64,000 nt of DNA, from positions 620,001 to 684,000 of the forward strand of contig JASGKW010000009.1 in NCBI GenBank assembly GCA_049840515.1, in the 5' to 3' direction. The position numbers and the translations under genes are program-made. Each line of letters starts with the position of its first letter. Positions within the stretch are counted from its first letter, which is position 1. Below the pieces are notes generated by a model, which did not search any database, had not been told where the DNA came from, and worked only from the letters and a program-made list of their open reading frames with translations. The stretch comes from Muricomes sp049840515. Lineage in GTDB: Bacteria > Bacillota > Clostridia > Lachnospirales > Lachnospiraceae. Positions 18,397 through 26,730 of the stretch are shown here, one piece after another.

Positions 18397-20211
18397 TTGC
18401 AGCAGAAGACAGCATATTGGAGAAAACTAGATAATGCGGCGAAATTATTTTCCGCGGCCAGCAACAAAGAGGACACCCGTGTATTTCGGTTTTACTGTGT
18501 CTTAAAGGAAGAGATAAATCAGGAAAAACTACAGGATGCTCTTGACAGAACCCTGGAGACTTATCCCGTCTTTCTGTCTGTTATGAGAAAAGGTCTCTTC
18601 TGGCATTATCTGGAGAAGAGTAATCTCAGACCAGTCGTGAAAGAGGAGCACAGAGCGCCCTGCAGCACTTTGTATATCAGAGATAAGAAAGCGTTATTGT
18701 TTGAAGTGACTTATTATGGGAAACGGATTAATTTTGAAGTGTTTCATGCCCTCACTGACGGGACGGGAGCGACACAGTTTCTGCGGGAGCTGGTGAAAAA
18801 TTATCTGTATATTAGCCACAAGGAAGAGGGGCTTCAGGATGTCTCTCTGGTGGATGAACATATCACAATTCAGGATCAGGAAAATGACAGCTTTTTGAAA
18901 TACTATTCTAAGGTAAAGAAGAAAAAGGACAAGAAACCAAAGGCTTACCAGTTGAAGAAACCCCGCAAGGAGGTAGGGAGACTCCAGGTGGATGAGGCGG
19001 TGGTGTCTGTGAAAGAACTGCTCACACGTTCCAGAGAGCTGGGTGTCTCCATGACCGTATTTCTGACCACAGTGTATCTGCTGGCGCTTCACCGGGAAAT
19101 GACAAAGCAGCAGGAAAAACATCCGGTTGTGCTGATGGTGCCGGTGAATCTGAGAAAATTTTTCCCATCGGATTCTATGTTGAACTTTTTTAACTGGATT
19201 GAACCGGGATACCATTTTGGCAGAGGGGACGGCAGTTTTGAGGCGGTACTGGAGCACGTGAAAAAGTATTTTAAAGAGGAGTTGACCCCCGAACAGGTTG
19301 CAAAGCATATGAACGAGCTGATTGCTCTGGAGATGCACCCAATTCTCAAACTGGCTCCCCTGGAATTAAAAAACCTGTGCATCAGAGCCGGGGTGAGTTA
19401 CGCCAAAAGGGATGTGACAGCCATTTTCTCAAATATGAGTGCAGTTCAGATGCCAGAAGAATATTCTCCTTATATTGACAGATTCGGGGTTTTTACAAGC
19501 ACCCCCAAAATGGAACTTTGCGTGTGTTCTTTCGAGGACAAGCTTTCATTAGGGTTTACGGCCAGATATGATACCATAAACATTCAGCGGAATTTTTACC
19601 GGATTTTAAAAGAGCAGGGGATTCAGACAGAGCAGATTGAGCCGGAGTATCCCAAGCCGGATGTGCCGGGGAAACTGGAAATCAAAGTATTCCGCATTTA
19701 TTCCTTTTTATGTCTGGCGGCGGTGGTGGCTCTTGTGGCGGCAGACCTTACCTTCCATCCCGGCATACGGTGGACGCTGTTCGCCTCCGCAGGAATCGTT
19801 ACCATGTGGCTGGATTCAGCCATCGGATTTATCAAGCGGTATAATCTAATGAAAAATGCCATGTGGCAGTTGATTATTGTCACGGTGGGCTGTATTTTGT
19901 GGGATATATTTACCGGCTGGCATGGGTGGTCGGTGGATTTTGTACTTCCCATTGTCTGTGTGAGTATAACCCTTTCCATGTTTATTATTGCCAAGGTCCA
20001 GAAACATACGGCGAGAGAGTATATGATTTATTTTGTCATGGCGGGAGGTTATGGAGTCATACTGCCCTTAATTTTACTGCTGACGGGAGTGATAAAGCTG
20101 AAAATTATTTCTGTAGCGTGTGTCGTTGTATGCTTTTTATTTCTGGCAGGCCTGGTTATATTTAAGGGGAAAGAATTCTGGGAAGAAATGCATAAAAAAT
20201 TCCATGTGTAG
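18397..20211 (+). CDS. Condensation-like acyltransferase fused to a membrane domain (DUF6320-type)
   Basis: This 604-residue protein begins at TTG 18397 behind GGGAGGG, three bases after the hydrolase. Residues 1-400 resemble alcohol acetyltransferase and NRPS condensation folds: VFHALTDGTGATQF holds the active-site H-x-x-x-D-G motif. The tail (about 430-600) has five or six hydrophobic helices and matches my recollection of DUF6320. The likely role is transfer of an acyl group to a hydroxyl or amine at the membrane, with the exporter moving the product. Acceptor and donor are unknown. The gene's last codons were duplicated by the adjacent insertion sequence. Confidence 0.75.
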   Translation: MQQKTAYWRKLDNAAKLFSAASNKEDTRVFRFYCVLKEEINQEKLQDALDRTLETYPVFLSVMRKGLFWHYLEKSNLRPVVKEEHRAPCSTLYIRDKKALLFEVTYYGKRINFEVFHALTDGTGATQFLRELVKNYLYISHKEEGLQDVSLVDEHITIQDQENDSFLKYYSKVKKKKDKKPKAYQLKKPRKEVGRLQVDEAVVSVKELLTRSRELGVSMTVFLTTVYLLALHREMTKQQEKHPVVLMVPVNLRKFFPSDSMLNFFNWIEPGYHFGRGDGSFEAVLEHVKKYFKEELTPEQVAKHMNELIALEMHPILKLAPLELKNLCIRAGVSYAKRDVTAIFSNMSAVQMPEEYSPYIDRFGVFTSTPKMELCVCSFEDKLSLGFTARYDTINIQRNFYRILKEQGIQTEQIEPEYPKPDVPGKLEIKVFRIYSFLCLAAVVALVAADLTFHPGIRWTLFASAGIVTMWLDSAIGFIKRYNLMKNAMWQLIIVTVGCILWDIFTGWHGWSVDFVLPIVCVSITLSMFIIAKVQKHTAREYMIYFVMAGGYGVILPLILLLTGVIKLKIISVACVVVCFLFLAGLVIFKGKEFWEEMHKKFHV

Positions 20212-20229
20212 CAGGCGGACACTGGATTT
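20204..20229 (+). repeat. Target-site duplication, left copy (26 bp)
   Basis: Bases 20204-20229 (ATGTGTAGCAGG ... GGATTT) are repeated exactly at 21301-21326, directly abutting both ends of the insertion sequence. The left copy includes the last codons and stop (GTG TAG) of the acyltransferase gene, so that gene is intact. Confidence 0.85.
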
Positions 20230-21300
20230 TGTAGGTTTGTCAAACATATGTTACAGTGACCGTAAATAATCTTTCAGTACCTCTGTGGGAGAGTTCCATA
20301 AAAGAGGTCTCATAGGAAAGCGGTTATAATCCTTTGTGTTATAACGTTTCAGTTGCTTAGAAAAGTCCTCCAGGGAATAGAACTGATGGGTGGCATAAAA
20401 GCGTTCATTGTCTTTTCTGTGGCTGCGTTCTACCTTCCCATTATGCCTGGGTGTAAAAGGACGGATCAGCTTGTGCCGAATACCATGCTGCTGCAACTTC
20501 ATCTGAAAGAGTGTGGGTTTGTCGCAACCACCATAGGAAGCAAAGCGTTTGGTGAACTCCTGTCCGTTATCGGTTTGGACACATTCGATGGGAAGAGGAA
20601 AGGCTTTTATTAAGTGTTCTAAGAACTGAGCCGAGGAATAAGAGCTGTGCTCCTCAAAGGCTTCCACAAAGCGCCATCGGGAATACTCATCAATGGCGGT
20701 GTATTGGTAAAAGCGTTTGCCCTTGGCAGATCCGACCATGCAGACAGTGGGGACGAATTTAACATCTATCTGTATGCGCTGTCCGGGATAGTCCATGGAT
20801 TCATAGGGCTTAGGGATGTACTTGGGATTCTGAGGTTTTACGGCCATGATACCCTGTTTCTTAAGAAAACGATAGAGACCCGGGATGGAGCGGGAATAGC
20901 CTCTTTGCATGAGCTTGACCCAGAAGACCACCAGCCCAGCATGAGGATTGCGCCTGCGCATATCGGAAATAAGCTTAATTTCCTCAGGAGTGTGCTGGTT
21001 TGGATGATGGAGGGGCCGTCTGGAAAGCTCTCTAAGAGATTCAATAGAGCCGTCATAGCGGCGTTTCCAGCGGTAAATGTACTGTCGGTTAGTTTTATAC
21101 CGAATGGCAGCTTTTGAAACACCATATTTTTCAGAGTAATGGATTAAAGATAGACGATATTTCATATCTTGTGTTATACTAGCCATGCGAGAATACACTC
21201 CTTTGCGTTGGTTTTTGTTGTGGTGACTTAAATATAACACAAAAAGGTATTCTCGCTTTTATATTATTCAGTTTTGTAACACATGTATTGTAATCCTACA
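20230..21300 (-). mobile_element. Insertion sequence, IS481-like transposase, probable IS1202 family
   Basis: This 1071-base element has imperfect terminal inverted repeats of about 26 bases: TGTAGG and TGTTACA are shared, with 20 of 26 positions matching by my alignment (20230-20255 and 21275-21300). It carries one transposase gene on the minus strand and is flanked by a 26-bp direct repeat. IS481 elements normally make short duplications (about 4-15 bp). Duplications of about 24-29 bp are a feature of IS1202-group elements, so I favour that family. It inserted immediately after the acyltransferase stop codon and upstream of the pyrC promoter, damaging neither. Confidence 0.85.
20251..21186 (-). 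CDS. DDE transposase with integrase core (rve), IS481/IS1202-like
   Basis: This transposase has about 311 residues. The N-terminus is a helix-turn-helix (YGVSKAAIRYKTNRQYIYRW). The catalytic triad is visible as Asp in QIDVKFVP, Asp in CVQTDNGQEFT, and Glu in KVERSHRKDNERFY. Start ATG 21186 follows AAAGGAG at 11 bases; the longer frame from 21240 would begin inside the region carrying the promoter. The stop codon lies within the left inverted repeat. The gene appears intact, so the element may still be mobile. Confidence 0.9.
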   Translation of the reverse strand: MASITQDMKYRLSLIHYSEKYGVSKAAIRYKTNRQYIYRWKRRYDGSIESLRELSRRPLHHPNQHTPEEIKLISDMRRRNPHAGLVVFWVKLMQRGYSRSIPGLYRFLKKQGIMAVKPQNPKYIPKPYESMDYPGQRIQIDVKFVPTVCMVGSAKGKRFYQYTAIDEYSRWRFVEAFEEHSSYSSAQFLEHLIKAFPLPIECVQTDNGQEFTKRFASYGGCDKPTLFQMKLQQHGIRHKLIRPFTPRHNGKVERSHRKDNERFYATHQFYSLEDFSKQLKRYNTKDYNRFPMRPLLWNSPTEVLKDYLRSL

Positions 21301-21326
21301 ATGTGTAGCAGGCGGACACTGGATTT
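21301..21326 (+). repeat. Target-site duplication, right copy (26 bp)
   Basis: This is an exact copy of 20204-20229, starting at the base after the right end of the insertion sequence. It is followed within five bases by the -35 of the pyrC promoter, so the original intergenic spacer is preserved on this side. Confidence 0.85.
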
Positions 21327-21330
21327 TGGA

Positions 21331-21360
21331 TTGTGCTATTTATGCCAGTTATGGTATTAT
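21331..21360 (+). promoter_or_regulatory. Promoter of the pyr operon
   Basis: TTGTGC (21331-21336), an 18-base spacer, and TATTAT (21355-21360) precede the pyrC start by about 50 bases. I see no obvious PyrR-type attenuator in the short leader. Confidence 0.5.
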
Positions 21361-21410
21361 AAAAAGAAATATACTATTTTTGGCATTTTTTAAAGGAAGG
21401 ACAAGACCAT

Positions 21411-22691
21411 ATGAGACTATTAATTCAAAATGGGCATGTTTTGGATCCCCTGACAGGGCTGGATGGTATTTGTGATGTTCTGGTGGAGGACGGCAGGATA
21501 GAGAAGGTTGAGAAGAATCTTTCGGCGGAGGCTGATGAGATAATCGACGCCTCCGGCTTTTATGTTATGCCGGGATTTATTGATTTGCATGTGCATCTTC
21601 GGGACCCGGGGCTGACACATAAAGAGACTCTGGAAACCGGAGGAAAGGCAGCGGCGCGCGGAGGAGTCACTACCATGTGTGCCATGCCAAACACAAAACC
21701 GATTACGGATACAAAAGAGATGGTAGAAGAACTGCACAGGAGAGCCAAGGCGGAAAGCCCGGTGCATGTGATTCAGCTTGGAGCTGTCACAAAAGGAGAG
21801 ATGGGAGAAGAACTGGCTGATATACAGGGAATGGCACAGGCCGGCTGTCATGGAATCAGTGAGGACGGAAAATCCGTGATGAATGCCTCCTTATATAGAA
21901 AGGCTATGAAGATAGCAAAAGAAAATCACATCGCTGTGTTTGCACATTGTGAGGATATCACAATGGTTGAGGGCGGTGTGATGAATGCGGGAAGGAAAGC
22001 CCAGGAGCTTGGAGTAAAGGGAATCACCAACAGTGTTGAGGATGTGATTACAGCAAGAGATATACTCCTGGCAAAAGAAACGGGAGTGCAATTGCATTTG
22101 TGCCACTGCTCTACGGCGGACAGTGTAAAGATGATTGAAGCGGCAAAGAAAGAAGGACTTCCGGTAACAGGAGAAGTTTGCCCCCATCACTTTATTTTGT
22201 CAGATGAGGACATTAAGGAAAACAACGGACAATACAAGATGAATCCGCCTTTGCGCTCCCCGGAAGATGTGAGAGCACTGAGAGAGGGATTAAAAAATGG
22301 CATTATCGACGTCATATCCACTGACCATGCGCCCCACGCTGAGGAGGAAAAAAATGTTCCTATGGAGCAGGCTGCGTTTGGAATTGTGGGACTGGAGACA
22401 TCGGCAGCCCTGACTTATACAGAGCTGGTCGGAAAAGGGGTGCTCACCCCCATGCAGATGGCGGAAAAAATGAGCTACAACCCTGCGAAAATACTGGGTC
22501 TGGAAGAAAAAGGCTCCGTGTCACCAGGGAAAATAGCAGATATCGTTATCTTTGACCCGGCGGCAGAATATAGAATAGACAAACACACATTTTTATCAAA
22601 AGGGAAAAACACACCATTCGACGGGTATCCCGTAAAAGGTGAAGTAAAATATACAATCGTAGATGGAGCGGTTGTTTACAAAGGGGTCTGA
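21411..22691 (+). CDS. pyrC: Dihydroorotase
   Basis: This 426-residue type I dihydroorotase catalyses the third step of UMP synthesis, carbamoyl-aspartate to dihydroorotate. The metal-binding block is GFIDLHVHLRDPG near residues 56-68. There is a carboxylated-Lys-type segment further on, SEDGKSVM, AHCED, and the C-terminal ISTDHAPH. The length is typical. RBS AAGGAAGG precedes ATG 21411. It leads the cluster pyrC-pyrF-pyrK-pyrD-pyrE. The stop codon lies in the loop of a strong hairpin (22678-22700). Confidence 0.95.
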   Translation: MRLLIQNGHVLDPLTGLDGICDVLVEDGRIEKVEKNLSAEADEIIDASGFYVMPGFIDLHVHLRDPGLTHKETLETGGKAAARGGVTTMCAMPNTKPITDTKEMVEELHRRAKAESPVHVIQLGAVTKGEMGEELADIQGMAQAGCHGISEDGKSVMNASLYRKAMKIAKENHIAVFAHCEDITMVEGGVMNAGRKAQELGVKGITNSVEDVITARDILLAKETGVQLHLCHCSTADSVKMIEAAKKEGLPVTGEVCPHHFILSDEDIKENNGQYKMNPPLRSPEDVRALREGLKNGIIDVISTDHAPHAEEEKNVPMEQAAFGIVGLETSAALTYTELVGKGVLTPMQMAEKMSYNPAKILGLEEKGSVSPGKIADIVIFDPAAEYRIDKHTFLSKGKNTPFDGYPVKGEVKYTIVDGAVVYKGV

Positions 22692-22700
22692 CCCCTTTGT
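22678..22700 (+). other. Intercistronic hairpin over the pyrC stop codon
   Basis: ACAAAGGGG (22678-22686) and CCCCTTTGT (22692-22700) form a perfect nine-base stem with a five-base loop that contains the pyrC stop. No T-run follows, so it is not a standard terminator. It may be a dispersed palindromic repeat or affect pyrC-pyrF mRNA stability. Confidence 0.7.
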
Positions 22701-22740
22701 AGTCCGTTTTCAGAATATTCAGATAATTTGGGAGGCTTTT

Positions 22741-23667
22741 ATGATTCAAAAGTTGATAAGGAAGATTAAAGAAACGAATGCACCTATTGTTGTGGGACTG
22801 GACCCTATGCTGAATTATATCCCGGAGCATGTGCAGCAGAAGGCTTTTGCGGAGTTCGGCGAGACTCTGGAGGGGGCTGCTGAGGCTATCTGGCAGTTTA
22901 ATAAGGAGATTGTGGACAAGACTTATGACTTGATTCCTGCCGTGAAACCTCAGATTGCGATGTACGAGCAGTTTGGTGTGCCGGGATTGATAGCGTTTAA
23001 AAAGACGGTAGAGTATTGCAAGAAAAAAGACCTTGTTGTCATCGGAGACATAAAGCGCGGAGATATCGGCTCAACCTCAGCGGCTTATGCGGTGGGCCAC
23101 CTTGGCAGAATAAAGGTGGGAAGCAGGGAATATGTTCCGTTTGATGAGGATTTTGTGACGGTGAATCCATACCTTGGTTCCGACGGTGTCAATCCGTTTT
23201 TGGATGTGTGCCGGGAGGAGAAGAAGGGTGTGTTTATTCTAGTAAAGACTTCCAATCCTTCCAGCGGAGAGTTTCAGGATCAGCTGGTTGACGGAAGACC
23301 TCTCTATGAACTGGTGGGAGAAAAGGTTGCCCAGTGGGGCGAGCAGTGTATGGGAGAGGAGTACAGCTATGTGGGCGCTGTTGTAGGTGCCACATATCCT
23401 GAGATGGGCAAGGCGCTCAGAAAGGTGATGCCTAAATCCTATATTCTGGTTCCGGGCTACGGCGCGCAGGGCGGTCAGGGAAAAGATCTGGTACATTTCT
23501 TTAATGAAGATGGTCTGGGAGCGATTGTGAACTCTTCCAGAGGAATTATTGCCGCATATAAGCAGGAAGCTTATGCAAAATTCGGAGCAGAGAACTTTGG
23601 CGAGGCATCCAGGGCAGCGGTGGAAGATATGGTAACAGATATACGCACAGCACTGGATGGGAGATAG
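22741..23667 (+). CDS. pyrF: Orotidine-5'-phosphate decarboxylase, type 2
   Basis: This 308-residue enzyme decarboxylates OMP to UMP. The family motifs are VGLDP near the N-terminus and the catalytic Asp-x-Lys-x-x-Asp in GDIKRGDIGSTSAAYA. A phosphate-binding C-terminal region VPGYGAQGGQ and VNSSRGI is present. The length matches the longer (type 2) PyrF group. I choose ATG 22741, behind GGGAGG, because pyrF similarity begins there; the earlier frame from 22663 would overlap pyrC and the hairpin. It is 12 bases upstream of pyrK. Confidence 0.95.
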   Translation: MIQKLIRKIKETNAPIVVGLDPMLNYIPEHVQQKAFAEFGETLEGAAEAIWQFNKEIVDKTYDLIPAVKPQIAMYEQFGVPGLIAFKKTVEYCKKKDLVVIGDIKRGDIGSTSAAYAVGHLGRIKVGSREYVPFDEDFVTVNPYLGSDGVNPFLDVCREEKKGVFILVKTSNPSSGEFQDQLVDGRPLYELVGEKVAQWGEQCMGEEYSYVGAVVGATYPEMGKALRKVMPKSYILVPGYGAQGGQGKDLVHFFNEDGLGAIVNSSRGIIAAYKQEAYAKFGAENFGEASRAAVEDMVTDIRTALDGR

Positions 23668-23678
23668 GAGGAAGAGGA

Positions 23679-24461
23679 ATGTCCAATAGACAAAAGGAAT
23701 CCGCTGTTGTCCTGTCCCAGGAGTGTATTGCCCCGGACATTTACAGTATGTGGATTGAGACAGAAAAGACGGCTGCAGAGGCGGTGCCCGGGCAGTTCAT
23801 CTCTATGTACACAAATGACGGAAGCAAATTGCTCCCCCGTCCAATCAGCCTGTGTGAAATAGATAAGGAAAATGGACGGGTTCGTGTTGTATACCGGGTC
23901 ACCGGGGAAAGCACAGGGACAGAGCAGTTTTCCCGGATGGAGCAGGGAGACAATATTGCTATATTAGGCCCCCTTGGAAATGGTTTTCCTCTGGATGAGG
24001 GAAATGGCAGACGCGCTATGCTGATTGGCGGCGGAATTGGTGTGCCTCCCATGCTGGAGCTGGCAAAACAGCTGGCAGGTGAACGAGTGATGGTCATGGG
24101 CTATCGGGATGAACCATTTCTCAAAGATGAGTTTGAGAAAGAGGGAAATCTTTATATCGCCACAGAGGACGGCTGTGCCGGAACCAAAGGAAATGTGATG
24201 GATGCCATTGCGGCAAATGAACTGTCAGCGGACATTATTTTTGCCTGCGGTCCGGCGCCTATGCTGCGGGCCATCCAGAAGTATGCGGAAGATAAAAATA
24301 TTGTATGTTATGTGTCCATGGAGGAGAGAATGGCATGCGGAATTGGTGCCTGTCTTGCCTGTGTATGTCAGTCAAAGGAAATAGACGACCATAGCCATGT
24401 GCATAATAAACGTGTCTGCAAGGATGGTCCTGTATTTTTATCTACGGAGGTGGAAATCTAA
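23679..24461 (+). CDS. pyrK: Dihydroorotate dehydrogenase electron transfer subunit
   Basis: This 260-residue iron-sulfur flavoprotein passes electrons from PyrD to NAD. The FAD-binding RPISLCEID, the NAD-binding GGGIGVPPMLELAK, and a [2Fe-2S] motif MACGIGACLACVC with a later Cys in RVCKDGP are all visible. It belongs to the ferredoxin-reductase superfamily. Its stop overlaps the pyrD start (TAATG, 24459-24463), so the two subunits are translationally coupled, as is usual for class 1B enzymes. Confidence 0.95.
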   Translation: MSNRQKESAVVLSQECIAPDIYSMWIETEKTAAEAVPGQFISMYTNDGSKLLPRPISLCEIDKENGRVRVVYRVTGESTGTEQFSRMEQGDNIAILGPLGNGFPLDEGNGRRAMLIGGGIGVPPMLELAKQLAGERVMVMGYRDEPFLKDEFEKEGNLYIATEDGCAGTKGNVMDAIAANELSADIIFACGPAPMLRAIQKYAEDKNIVCYVSMEERMACGIGACLACVCQSKEIDDHSHVHNKRVCKDGPVFLSTEVEI

Positions 24462-25363
24462 TGAATACAACAGTGAATCTGGCCGGTGTAGAATTAAAAA
24501 ATCCGGTTATGACAGCCTCAGGTACTTTCGGTTCGGGGGAAGAATACAGTGAATTTGTGGATTTAAACCGCCTGGGCGGCGTGGTGACAAAAGGTGTGGC
24601 GAATGTGCCGTGGACAGGAAATCCCACTCCCAGAATTGCGGAAACTCACGGCGGCATGATGAATGCCATAGGACTTCAAAATCCGGGGATGGATGTATTT
24701 TGTAAGCGTGACATTCCATTTTTAAAACAGTTTGACACTAAAATCATTGTAAATGTCTGCGGAAAATCAACCGAAGACTACTGTGAGGTTGTGGAACGCC
24801 TGGCAGATGAGCCGGTGGATATGCTGGAAATCAACATTTCCTGCCCCAATGTAAAAGAGGGCGGCATTGCCTTTGGACAGAATCCAAAAGCGGTGGAAGA
24901 TATTACAAGGGAAGTGAAGCGCTACGCGAAGCAGCCTGTCATTATGAAACTGAGTCCCAATGTGACAGACATTACAGAGACGGCAAAGGCGGCGGAAGCA
25001 GGAGGGGCAGATATACTGTCACTGATTAATACGCTCACCGGGATGAAAATTGACATCTACAGACAGAAATTTGCGCTGGCAAATAAGACTGGCGGTGTGT
25101 CAGGCCCTGCGGTGAAACCTATCGCTGTGCGCATGGTTTACCAGGTGGCAAATGCAGTGAAGCTTCCCATTATAGGGATGGGCGGAATTTCCACATACGA
25201 GGATGCCATCGAATTTATTCTGGCGGGAGCGACTGCGGTGTCGGTGGGGACAGCGAATTTCTATAATCCTGCGGCGACAGCGGAGATTATAGATGGAATT
25301 GAAAAATATATGGAAAGATATCATATTGAAAATATCAGAGACCTGATAGGGATTGTGAAATAG
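24461..25363 (+). CDS. pyrD: Dihydroorotate dehydrogenase, catalytic subunit (class 1B)
   Basis: This 300-residue FMN enzyme oxidises dihydroorotate to orotate. MTASGTFGSGEE and ISCPNVKEGG (active-site Cys) are diagnostic for the class 1B catalytic subunit. The FMN phosphate site is IGMGGISTYEDAIEF near residue 240. With PyrK it forms the NAD-dependent heterotetramer used by anaerobes, so the pathway does not need quinones. Confidence 0.95.
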   Translation: MNTTVNLAGVELKNPVMTASGTFGSGEEYSEFVDLNRLGGVVTKGVANVPWTGNPTPRIAETHGGMMNAIGLQNPGMDVFCKRDIPFLKQFDTKIIVNVCGKSTEDYCEVVERLADEPVDMLEINISCPNVKEGGIAFGQNPKAVEDITREVKRYAKQPVIMKLSPNVTDITETAKAAEAGGADILSLINTLTGMKIDIYRQKFALANKTGGVSGPAVKPIAVRMVYQVANAVKLPIIGMGGISTYEDAIEFILAGATAVSVGTANFYNPAATAEIIDGIEKYMERYHIENIRDLIGIVK

Positions 25364-25385
25364 CATGGATTAACGGAGGACATTT

Positions 25386-26061
25386 ATGGAACAATATAAG
25401 CAAGAATTCATTGAATTTATGATTGACTGTGAAGTTTTGAAATTTGGAGATTTCGTGACAAAGAGCGGAAGAAACACACCGTTTTTTGTAAACACAGGGT
25501 TTTACCGCACGGGAACCCTAGCTCAGAAAATTAGGAGAATACTATGCGAAAGCAATCGAGCAGAAATTTGGATTTGATTTTGATGTACTGTTCGGGCCTG
25601 CATACAAGGGCATTCCTCTCACTGTAGCGGCTACCATGGCAATCAGTGAATTTTATGGAAAAGATATCAGATACTGTTCTAACAGAAAAGAAGTAAAAGA
25701 CCACGGTGATACAGGCATATTGCTGGGAAGCCCCATCCAGGACGGAGACAAGATTGTTATTATCGAGGATGTGACTACAGCAGGAACTTCTATCGCAGAA
25801 ACATTGCCTATTATCAAGGCTCAGGGAAATGTATCTCCGGTTGGACTCGTAGTATCTGTGGACCGCATGGAGCGGGGACAGGGAAGCAAAAGTGCCCTGA
25901 AAGAAATCCAGGATACCTACGGGCTGGAGACAACTGCAATTGTTACAATGGCAGAAGTGGTGGAACATTTACACAACAAACCTTACAAAGGAAAAATCAT
26001 AATTGACGATGCACTAAAGGCAGCAATTGATGCATATTACGAACAATATGGTGTAAAGTAA
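25386..26061 (+). pseudogene. pyrE: Orotate phosphoribosyltransferase, frameshifted
   Basis: PyrE transfers phosphoribose from PRPP to orotate. The N-terminus (EFIEFMIDCEVLKFGDFVTK, SGRNTPFF) is in one frame to about 25530. The rest (FGPAYKGIPL, the PRPP motif IIEDVTTAGTS, and the C-terminus) is in another. The shift lies at AAAA (25527-25530). Removing one A gives AQKLGEYYAKAIEQKF and a continuous protein of about 224 residues, the normal length. As written, PyrE is lost, which would make de novo UMP synthesis incomplete. A homopolymer sequencing error is at least as likely. RBS GGAGG precedes ATG 25386. Confidence 0.9.
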
Positions 26062-26073
26062 GGAGGGAATCAT

Positions 26074-26223
26074 ATGGAAAAAGCATATAAAACCATGCAG
26101 GGAGCAGGGGCAGGCAATATTGTCCTCGGAATTATTGCGATTGTGACAGGGGTTGCTGTGGGGATTATCAGCATTGTCAACGGAGTACGCCTGCTGAAAA
26201 ATAAAAATGGGATTACATTTTAA
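26074..26223 (+). CDS. Small membrane protein (49 residues)
   Basis: ATG 26074 follows GGAGGG with good spacing, 12 bases after pyrE. The product is 49 residues with one long hydrophobic segment (about residues 12-41, Gly/Ile/Val-rich, containing two short runs that could make a hairpin) and a basic tail NGVRLLKNKNG. No family name is recognised. Its position and RBS support it as real. Confidence 0.6.
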   Translation: MEKAYKTMQGAGAGNIVLGIIAIVTGVAVGIISIVNGVRLLKNKNGITF

Positions 26224-26254
26224 TCAAGGGAGATAGAATAAAAGGGGTAGAAAT

Positions 26255-26730
26255 TTGAGTCATAGACAAGTAAAAAGGTTTCGTATTCTGGGAAAATCCT
26301 GTTTGTCTTATATATATTTTTTCTCCTGTACTTTCTGATTTTTTCAGATTGGTACGGGAGAAGCGGCATTTCGGGAGAGTACAGATACAATTTGGTGATT
26401 TTTAAAGAGATAAGACGATTCATTGAGTACCGGGAAGAATTGGGAGCCTTCGCGGTATTTACTAATTTGGCAGGTAATATTTTGATATTTATACCCTATG
26501 GTTTTTTCATCTCCATGGCCAGCAGGAGCAGAGGATTTTTTATGACCCTGTTTTACAGCTTTGGCCTGAGCCTGTGTGTGGAAGTCTTCCAGCTGATTAC
26601 AAAAGTGGGAAGCTTCGATGTGGATGATATTCTGCTGAACACGCTGGGCGGAGTGATGGGGTATATTTTGTTCTCAATATGCAATGTGATAAGGAGAAGG
26701 CACTATGGGTACGGAAAAAAGAGACGCTAA
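26255..26730 (+). pseudogene. VanZ-like membrane protein, frameshifted
   Basis: The C-terminal part (ELGAFAVFTNLAGNILIFIPYGFF, LSLCVEVFQLITKVGSFDVDDILLNTLGG) is a clear VanZ-like domain; VanZ relatives are linked to teicoplanin or lipoglycopeptide tolerance. The N-terminus starts at TTG 26255 (LSHRQVKRFRILGK) in a different frame. Adding one A to AAAA at 26293-26296 joins them as ILGKILFVLYILFLLYFL and gives about 158 residues with the expected first membrane helix. The stop overlaps the next gene by 26 bases. Confidence 0.75.

Noticed and set aside
21361..21410. PyrR-type attenuator before pyrC
   Set aside because: The leader is too short for anti-terminator and terminator stems, and no T-run is present.
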